A stretch of DNA of 64,000 bases from Beverwykella pulmonaria (taxonomy: Eukaryota > Ascomycota > Dothideomycetes > Pleosporales > Melanommataceae): positions 4,593,818 through 4,657,817 of the forward strand of contig BCHH01000001.1 in assembly GCA_001599595.1 (NCBI GenBank), given 5' to 3'. Positions 55,864-64,000 of this stretch are shown piece by piece. The notes under the pieces were generated by a model, which was given only the letters and a program-made list of their open reading frames with translations, did no database searches and was not told the DNA's origin. A program made the position numbers and the translations under genes. Each line of letters begins with the position of its first letter. Within the stretch, counting starts at the first letter, position 1.

Positions 55864-58800
55864 ATGACTGAAGTCATCAGTCCGTCCCCTCAAAACACGG
55901 CAAATGCGAGCAAGCAAATGGAGTCACAGGACGTGAAACCCGTGATAGAGGGCAGCCAGAAGGAAGGGCAAAGTGGCACACAGAACCCGCCCAAGAGCCA
56001 AAAATCACGGCATAGAGCTTCAGTAGCGTGTGCATCGTGCCGAGATCGCCGCATCCGCGTATGTCCGCTTCTGCCCCGCTGTCCGCTGCATTCTAACAGT
56101 AACAGTGCGTGGTCCCCCCCGGGGAGAAGGAGTGCACACAATGCAAGAGGTCGGGCGTAGAGTGCATAATCAAGAACGACGACGAGCGACGGAGGTGTGT
56201 GGAGAATGGTCATACTATGGTTTTGAGGCTGATTTTTGAATAGACCCATTTCCCGTGCATACATGTGCTCACTTACAGAACGCGTAGCGCTCCTAGAAAC
56301 TATGCTGAAAGAGCAGGGTACAGAGCCTCCACCGGCAAACCACCCACCCAAGACGCGTCACGGCATCCCTAGAACAGACGACCCCTCACCATCCCGCAAG
56401 GTGTCCGATTCGCAAAATCAGCAAGACAACTCCAGCCCGGGAAGCCAGCCGAGCCCACAAGACGATTTCGTCGACGTAGAACAGGACCACCATGACAGCG
56501 GCAGCCACCAAGGAGAAACCGATAGCATTGGATCGCCCTCGATGCTTCCTCCGCCGAAGAAAGACGGCATGGTGAGCAGATTACTTTCTACGCGCGGACA
56601 TCTGAGTTTCGACCAGCTCAGCGGCCGACTGCGATATTTTGGCCCGACTACGAACTGCCACGTGCACTCAGAACTTGGGAATCCGATGGAGCTGAGTCCG
56701 GACTCGTCAGAGCAGAGTCGAAGGGCAGAGAAAATTATCCGCTCACTTCCCATGGAGACTTACGACTACCTCATGGATCTCTTCTGGCAGTGCTATAATT
56801 CAGTCATTCACGTGCTCCACCAAGAGTCTTTCAACGACGACCGAGAAACTGGAAAAACGCAGTTTTATTCAGGATTCCTACATATATGCGTACTGGCAAT
56901 GGGATTCAGATTCGCGGAGAAGTCGAGGCCAGATATCCAGAAGATTGCGCTGCCGCAGATGGAGAGCACGTTGCATCGCGAGGCGAAGTACATGCTGGAC
57001 CATGAGTTGGAGAGGCCGGGTGGTATTCCTTCGGTTGTCGCACTGCTGTTGCTGGGTGATCTGGAGTGTGGAGGTAAGAACATTATCATGATTGTGATAT
57101 CGAGCTTCTGCTGACAGTTGGCAGTTGGTCGTGACAATCTAGGCTGGCTATACGCTGGGTTAGCTGTGAGACTGGCGTTTGACATTGGGTGAGTTTGGAA
57201 TGCAATTTCTACACTTGAGCTGTGGCTAACAGTACTCGAACAGGCTCCACCTCGACACGCGATTATCTGGCCTTCCAGAGCGAGAGATTGAGATTCGGCA
57301 AATGACACTATGGGCATGTGTAATTTACGACAAGTAGGTTGCTTCACTCGGGTGTTTATGTAACCCTTTCTAATAACATTTTAGGTACTGGGCACTTTTC
57401 CTTGGACGACCGACCAGCATGAAGAGTGCTGATCTCGAAATCTACTCCCTCGCGAAGCAGTTCGAACGTCTAGGAACGTGCCGCCCAGCCGGCCCCGAAA
57501 AGAGCATGGAGACACAAATATACGAGGCATTGCTGGATCTCATGGAGCTCGCAGGCAAGATTACAGAGAATATGGATCCCCGCTCGCAGAGCCCAGAATC
57601 GGCAATCGACCGCAACCAATATCTACGCATGGCAGCTCTCGACCGCGAGTTCAGTAATTGGTACGCCCGGTTGCCAGAATCGCTGCGGTGGACACCCGTG
57701 AATCTGGCTACGGCCCCATTTTCCTTCTTCCTGCTGCATCAGCAGTACCATTCGTCTCTGATCCTACTGCACCGCCCTTTTGCCATGTATGAAGATCACG
57801 AGCAGCACAGCTACGAAGGTAGCGGCCCAGATGACCACTTCTCCGCACTTTCTAGAACGGTCTGCACCAAGCACGCTATTCGTGTGGCGCGGATTTTCTG
57901 GCAGCACCGCCAGCGATTCGACACTAAGCAGATCTTCGTCACGGGACTGCAACATGCGGTGAGTACCCCTCATCACCCCATCATCCAGATCTCCAGATCT
58001 AGATCTGCCCTCCCCCTCATCTCGATCGATGTCATGCCAATTATCCCCTGCATCTCACAAAGCTAATTCTCCGACAGGGTACTGCCGCTACGGCTCTTGT
58101 GGCTGCATTAGCCTTTATCAAGGATCCTAATGACCGGATCAACAACATGCAGTACCTGGAGTGTCTATCCGCATCTCTGCAGGACATGGCACTCACGTAC
58201 CAACCGGCGGAACGCATGTCTGTCGTTCTCCGTGCTGTCGTCATCGAGCTGCGAGGTGGCGGCCCCGTTGACCCAGCTCTGGACTTCAAACTCTACAAGC
58301 CCAACTCATCTCTCGTGCCCGCGCGTCGGGGCTCTTCAAACGAGGCACACGACCCGCCTATGTTCAAGCGCCGCCAGACGAGCAGACCTCGCCCTGGTAC
58401 TGCTTCAAGTAAGAAACGTAGCGTGAGTATATCGGCGACGAACGGCGTCGGCAGGAACGGCATGGATCTCAGCATCAAGCCCCCTTCCTCGCACCGTCGT
58501 TTTGATGCCGACTCTGAACGCAGCGACGGGTACATAATGGTGACCCCGCGCTCGGAACTTAACGCCTGGCCGGCCACACTCGCTGAGACGCCCGGACTCG
58601 AGCACGGCCTCACTACCCCTTCTACCACTGCTGCCGCCTCGCACTCCCACTCGCACTCCACTACAAGGAATGCATGGATGGGCGCGGAGCTTGATCCTAC
58701 AGACTCTATCTCCCAGCTTGCAAATGTGCATTTCCCGGAGATTCCGGCAATAGAAGAGGGCGAGAGTATGGCGCATTTGGATTTTATGTCCCTAGGCGAA

Positions 58801-58941
58801 GGGACAGATTGGGGGAGGGAGTGGGGGATCGTTAATGAAGGAGGTGCCGGGCATGGTGTGGGGAGCGATTTGGATGGATTTCCGCCACAGGGGGGGTTTG
58901 GGGTAGGGTTTGGGGAGCGGTATGGGATGTTGAGTAATTGA
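55864..58941 (+). CDS. Zn2Cys6 transcription factor with fungal-specific domain
   Basis: Seven exons (55864-56058, 56106-56194, 56244-57073, 57125-57188, 57244-57333, 57385-57958, 58078-58941) join in frame to 901 residues. The zinc cluster is Cys 56, 59, 66, 75, 78, 85 (CASCRDRRIR joined to CVVPPGEKECTQCKRSGVEC), with an intron between the second and third Cys. A linker and short coiled coil follow (LTERVALLETMLKEQG). The Fungal_trans domain covers about residues 250-600, with GWLYAGLAVRLAFDIG, LHLDTRLSG and DKYWALFLGRP. The tail is Ser/Gly-rich and acidic. It is nuclear and likely controls nearby genes, because it sits at the end of the enzyme run. Confidence 0.93.
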
Positions 58942-61612
58942 AGAGTAACACGGTGGGCTTATGCGAGCTGGGATATGTCCTAAATAATGATACAGACGAT
59001 CAATTCTACGTGGTGATATTAAGCACTGTTACTTCGAGTGCTACTCAGGGTCTGAGATATCCGGGTCCGCCTCCTCCTTCCAGCTTCCAAGAGCGAGAAG
59101 TTCATAGCATTAGCGTGAGTTTGATTTTATATAGAAGCATGCGCTGGCTTGTGCCTTTCGTAACATACCCCGCGACTCTTCACGTTGCCATATTGTCGTA
59201 TCGCGTCTGGTCTTGGGAAAACACATATACGGTGAGCGGGCATACCTTTATTGACAAGTGCCCCGACGGCACTCACTTGAGATTGTAGTAACGTCCGATT
59301 TGATCGACTCATGGCACTGAGGATCCTTTTGATGCTGAGTTTGTCGAAATAGACATTTGGTAACCCGCGGAATGTTTCAAGCGAATACAAACACTCACGT
59401 TGATGAGTTTTGAAGCTGTTTACCTACGCCAGCATAAAATTGATAATTGGTTATCTTGAACCAAGCGGCGCATGAGACGGTTTGTGGATGTTCTGAGAAG
59501 CTAAGAGAGGCGAGGGTGTGTGTGCAGTGGGTTTGTGGGAACGACATGGACCTCAGAGTGTTGGCGCGTTTTCGTACTAGAGTATCGACGAGATTCTCGT
59601 ATTTTTGCTACACATTCTTTCAGAAAGACTCAACGTTGTCGTGAAGAGAGCTGTGGAGTAGTGTCAGCATCCGTGCGCATATTTTAAGCAGAGACACCAA
59701 GCCATTCATATGCTCCCTTTTGGAAGAGGTTTTGATCAATTTTCCAATCATCGATACTTGATATCATTTACATAAATAGTACTTCAGTCTGTATCGTTGG
59801 TTTCTAGAAAAAGTACAGTAAGTTTGTGGGTTCCACGGAACCTATGGAGCGATGCGGCTAGCTTTTTGTATGTTTTTTCTACTGAAATTCGTGGCTCGTT
59901 AGGGTGCTCTTTCCTAGTACGCTTAGGTAGATGTGCTTAACTCTTTTGAAATTAATGCCAAAGAGTTTTCTGGGCACCCGTGATGCCATGAAAGCGTGCT
60001 TTTGAAGTATATCTCAGGCTCCAAATCCACACGTGAGGAATGATCCCTGTCCTTTCAGCAAAGCTACGAAAACCGCAAAGAGTGAAAAAGAAACTTTACT
60101 TGATGTGCAAGGGATTTCCGTGTCATTCTCCGCTGCGCTATACTTCTAAGTAAGTTCGCTTACTATATACATAACTTGGGGGGGGGTTTCAGGTCTGGCG
60201 AGGACTAATTTCATAACACCGGTTGATCGGGGACCTTCTAGCGCGACGAGATATGCCGATTAGGGGACCTGGGCTTTGATCCAGACATGAGATATCTGAA
60301 TATTTTTTCGAGAGAGCTAGATTTAGAGAAGAATGAGCTCTTGAACTCTTTTCAGAGCCATAAGTCGGTCCTAGTAGGTTTTGCTACCCAGAAGATTTTA
60401 GAGAGAGTCAGGAAAGAAGGGAATCTCTGAAAATATGTAACGGATTCCGAAGAATGTTGAACCTGCATGTCAATCATTCTATTCACTGCCCAACACGACC
60501 ATTACAAGAGACTGGGACCGCATTAACGCATAAAGAGATCAACATCCAGATTATTGACACCTCGCCTAGCCACGAAGCATAATGATATATACTTTTAGAC
60601 AATATGAAGTTCATGCGCGCGATGACAGCTCTTTCTGAAGCCACATAATCCTGCTTCAAACACCTTGATAAAAGGTTGTAAGACAGTGCCAAAAAATTAG
60701 TAAGGTAACATGTCAATGGCGTGTATATCCGAAACTGGGGTAACTATGGTTGGTACTGTAGAATAGCCGTGTACTTTCGGCTGTGACTTATTGATGGGAA
60801 TGATTTGCTATTATTTTAATGCATACCTGAAACTCAAGACTTCAACTCATGTCGTAGGGAGCAGAGCGACACCGCCTGCATCATAGCATATACATTTCAG
60901 GATCCTGAGTCCACATTCAACACTTTAATGTGTTCGTGAGTAACTTTTAGATATTCCAGCTTTTACGAGGCACTACTATGCGAAGTTTGGTCAGGTTAAC
61001 CCAGGTCTGGCGATGCCGATGACACATGCGAGGAACGAAGAGCAAAAAGTGCCTGGATTTGGTTTTAGTGGTGGTGGAAATGATGTGTAATGTGAAGAGC
61101 ATAGGGCGAGGAAGGGGAGAAGAGGCGTTTATATATCTGGGGGAGGAGGTGCTCAGATGAAGAACTGCATAAGTGTATCCGTACACGGAGGCGATTGCAT
61201 GATACAAGAGGCGCGATGATGGTGATCGACCTTGGAAGGAGTTGCAAAGGGCGTAACTACAGAGCGGTGAAGTTAAGGTCCTGAAGTGCGGGAGAAAGAA
61301 AGAAAACGAAAGCACCCAATATGAATCACGATAGTGACGCAAGAATCTTAACTTGCGGTACAAAGATTTGTTTCGCGTCATCCAAGGTACAACAAGAACA
61401 CCCTTCCCAGCGCCCAAAAAACCCCTTGACTACGCCGTTCCCAGGTGATATACAGTAGATCCAGGACTCCAAAGCGTGAGTATCGTAGCGAACGTGAGAA
61501 TATCCGTTTCTTCTAGCGCTAGTGTATAGAAAGTAATAAAAGGAAATGTTTGAACGGTGGATCGAGCTGTCTATACACACGATTATGCCCGCTAACGAAT
61601 GATATAAGAGAA
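58942..61612. other. long gene-poor stretch
   Basis: About 2.7 kb without a supported gene. Frames such as 60947-61417 (minus) are AT-poor shadows without motifs or consistent splice structure. No tRNA or tandem array was recognised. Confidence 0.45.
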
Positions 61613-62709
61613 CTACGACTCGTCCTCGAGATCTTTGAGGTCCGCTCTCTTGTGAAAGTGGATGAGAACATAGTGCTCTACAACTCCGTTAGCAATGTCA
61701 TATGACAGATGACGTGTTTGAACGTACCCTTATCATTCTTCGTGTTCTTCATAAGCGCCTTGTACGTTGTCAAGCTCTTTACCCCCTTATAATACCGATG
61801 CGGGTTCTCCATCGGCTGTATCGCAGTCACGACTTCTTGGTTGATCGACACTGGCTTGCCTGCAGGAGGCGGTAGAAGAACCGGCGGTGGCGGCATCTTC
61901 TTTTTGTTGACTTCGATGGTGTGCTCCTTGATATCCGCATCTACTTCTACATCCCTAATCTTAGGAGTAGAAGACAGCATTTCGTCAAAATTCATGTCGA
62001 TATCATGCTTGCGTGGAGTATCCACGTCGGTATGATCGCCCTCTTCCTCCGAAGTGGGCGTTAGCGGAGGAAGATCATCGACCTCTGGGGGGGTCGCAGG
62101 GGGCGTATCACTCCGGGACGGTGCAGGTCCGTACTTCCAACTGAATCCCGAAAAGCGCTTCGGGGTCCGCAGGAAGTCCTTCGCGCTGAGAGGCTCCTCC
62201 GAGTTCCTTGCGAAGTTTTGGCATGCCTCCCACCACGCCTGACCCTCCGGCGGAACGAGTTTGCTGTTGCGTTTCGACCTATGGCCTTCTAAAGCACGGA
62301 GCGCCGACATTGGTGGATCATTGTTGACGGACTCGTGTTCCAAGTGTGAGACGCGGTGCTGAATGTCCAGCATGATGCTGCGGTGAGCAGCGAGCTCGGT
62401 GGTGATGTTCTGCAACATCTCCACGAGGAGCTGGTTGGAGTGGCGAAGACTGGATTTTGTGGTCGAGGCCATGGAGCAGCGCTTGGAGTTCGCCATGCTG
62501 CTCCGGGATGAGACTTGCGAGATGGATGCGCTGGCAGATATGAGGTTTATAGAGGGCTCGACGAAGAGGTCGGCCATTGTGGCGCCGGAGAGATGACTGA
62601 TTTCCACTTGGCTCATGTTGGCCTTGGAGGTGGCGTGGTACATGGTAGGATACGCGTGAGCAGACATAGTGGATTTGGGAGAAATGTGTGTCTCAAGAAT
62701 AGTAACCAT
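61613..62709 (-). CDS. hypothetical protein with predicted coiled coil
   Basis: Exons 62709-61728 and 61677-61613 give 348 residues; the 50-bp intron is GTACGT ... TAG. The frame is open for 31 codons upstream of the chosen ATG, but that part is hydrophobic and T/C-rich, like a leader. A Ser-rich N-terminus is followed by a helix that looks coiled (LLVEMLQNITTELAAHRSIM, then LDIQHRVSHLEHE). A basic block GQAWWEACQNFARN, a Pro/Asp-rich linker and a Pro run PPPPVLLPPPAG follow. The C-terminus (KSLTTYKALMKNTKNDKEHY) is compact. I recognise no family, and no signal peptide or membrane segment is in the chosen model. Confidence 0.7.
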
Positions 62710-63577
62710 GTAAAGTAGAAGAAAGAGTTGAACAAGAGAATAAAAAGGGAAAGAAAAACTGGGGAAGAAACAGATGTAAAGAAGAAATGTAGTTGTTCTC
62801 ACTCACTAAGCGGCGCCACCTGCGTGGTACCTCGACACCATTAACAAGCGGCTCCCCACACATCTCAGACTCCCATCCAAACGCCAATATTCTAGGCGTC
62901 GAAGCAGCTCAGGGCTTCGACGTGCTTGACTTACCAAAACGGGAGAGGGGATTTTCGCCATGCGGCCTTGTCTGTGGTGGCCAAGGCCCTCGGCCATTCT
63001 TTGTCGCATGCCTTTGGCGGGCCAAGGCTGTGTCCAGACGTTGGTGTTGTAGACTTCTATCGTCGAATGTTTCATCGTCAGAGACGTGGTGTTTCGACCA
63101 AGGATCGCGGGAAAGATCGATCGACACGTGACGTGGGCCTTATCGATAGTGTTTGAATTGGTTAGACCATCTCCATCCCTCATTTTTCATCTCTTTTCAC
63201 CAATTGCGTTTATGATTACAAGAAATCTATCCTTATACCCTAGCTTATTTTTGGTTTGAAGGTATTGAATTAAATTTCTTGGGTTTTAGAACTAGTAGAG
63301 ATTGTGAGGAAGAAATGAGTCTCAAATGATCGCTGCGCTACGTCACCTAGACCTAGAGAAGAAATCGTGTTTGTATATTTCGACGCGTCATATAATCTTG
63401 CACCGCTCTAATGTACACGCTAGAAATAGCTTATATACCCAGGTTCATGTCCAGAAAGAGAAACGTCCATCTCTGAGTCGAAATTCGAGACGGGCTCACC
63501 GAAACCCCAAAGAACGCGAAAGAAAACGCACGACGTAAACATCCCATCATCACACCCGAACCACAAACCAATACTCC
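62710..63577. other. intergenic between two minus-strand genes
   Basis: Contains the leader of the gene at 61613-62709. Frames around 62806-63183 on both strands have no motif and are treated as shadows. Confidence 0.45.
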
Positions 63578-64000
63578 TCAAGCCTTCTGCGCATAATTAT
63601 GCTGGAGGTGGTGCAATCTTTGTTGCTCCAACTTTGTGTTCTTCTTATGCTTGTAAATCTTGAATCCCACTCCAAATATTAGTCCAATAACACTGCATGA
63701 ACACGATACGACCACGCCTATGAACGCGCCCTTGCTCAGTCCCGCAATCTTTTCGTCATCTTTACTATTACTCGCAGTAGTATTGTTGTTACCGTTGACA
63801 TTGATGTTGTTCACATTATTGTTGTTGTTGGAATTTGGAGATGAGGTTGCGGCTGGACCTGAAGTGATGGGGCCGGTTCCTGTTTGCTTTACGGCGAAAG
63901 TGGAGGCAGCTGTTACTTGTTAGTACTCGCGAACAATCACGCATTGGCAGAAAGTTTACCTCCGCCTGTCGTTGCTGCTGGCACTGGCTGCTGCAACCCC
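63578..64000 (-). CDS. single-pass membrane protein, C-terminal part
   Basis: This partial gene is cut by the window edge. Exons are 63909-63578 and 63960 to beyond 64000; the 50-bp intron (GTAAAC ... ACAG) has the branch site TACTAAC. The visible part has a Pro/Thr/Ser-rich and then Asn-rich stretch (SNSNNNNNVNN), one membrane helix (GAFIGVVVSCSCSVIGLIFG) and a short basic cytoplasmic tail (KIYKHKKNTKLEQQRLHHLQ). This layout fits a fungal cell-surface receptor or wall-associated protein with a missing N-terminal ectodomain. The family cannot be named from this part. Confidence 0.7.

Noticed and set aside
60947..61417. 156-codon minus-strand frame
   Set aside because: No motif; composition fits a random frame in a pyrimidine-rich stretch.

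Overview
The window comes from a filamentous ascomycete, most likely a Dothideomycete. The evidence is short introns of about 47-68 bp with GT...AG ends and CTAAC-type branch sites, Zn2Cys6, Clr5 and BTB genes, a PL1 pectate lyase, and AT-rich repeats full of C:G to T:A changes that look like repeat-induced point mutation (RIP). The class is inferred from gene style and transposon families, not proven.

Region 1 (1 to about 19.7 kb) is a nest of transposons. A Ty1/copia element (copia A, left end outside the window) was hit by a pogo-like DNA transposon (1506-3357, TA duplication) and by a related copia element (copia B, 4978-17347, 257-bp LTRs, CTTAT duplication). Copia B was hit by a Ty3/gypsy chromovirus (8322-13950, minus strand, 181-bp LTRs, CTTAT duplication) and carries a 671-bp solo LTR (14391-15061, ATGAA duplication). 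All coding frames are broken, but the LTR pairs are almost identical. The copia B LTR carries six CACGTG boxes in 83 bp.

Region 2 (19.7-33 kb) is mixed. It holds a Clr5-domain gene (21448-24074, minus) with an ankyrin remnant behind it and an orphan membrane-protein exon. It also holds a P-loop NTPase (NLR-like) pseudogene split by a 3.5-kb Tc1-like element with perfect 57-bp terminal repeats and two convergent decayed frames. A pectate lyase (29848-30857), two pogo relics and a small C2H2 zinc-finger gene follow.

Region 3 (33-42.2 kb) has a BTB gene, an F-box-like gene, a SET+MYND gene with its zinc finger on two small 3' exons, a possible small secreted protein and a decayed gene.

Region 4 (42.5-59 kb) is the functional core. 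It contains a PRISE-like reductase, an aldehyde dehydrogenase, two SDRs, an AMP-dependent acyl-CoA ligase ending in AKL, a Baeyer-Villiger-type FAD monooxygenase and a Zn2Cys6 regulator, mostly as divergent pairs. The enzymes could form a route that reduces an enone, inserts oxygen next to a ketone, oxidises the fragments and activates an acid for peroxisomal breakdown. No PKS, NRPS or terpene synthase is visible, so a catabolic or tailoring role is more likely than a complete biosynthetic cluster.

Region 5 (59-64 kb) has a long gene-poor stretch, one unrecognised gene with a predicted coiled coil, and the 3' end of a single-pass membrane protein cut by the window edge.
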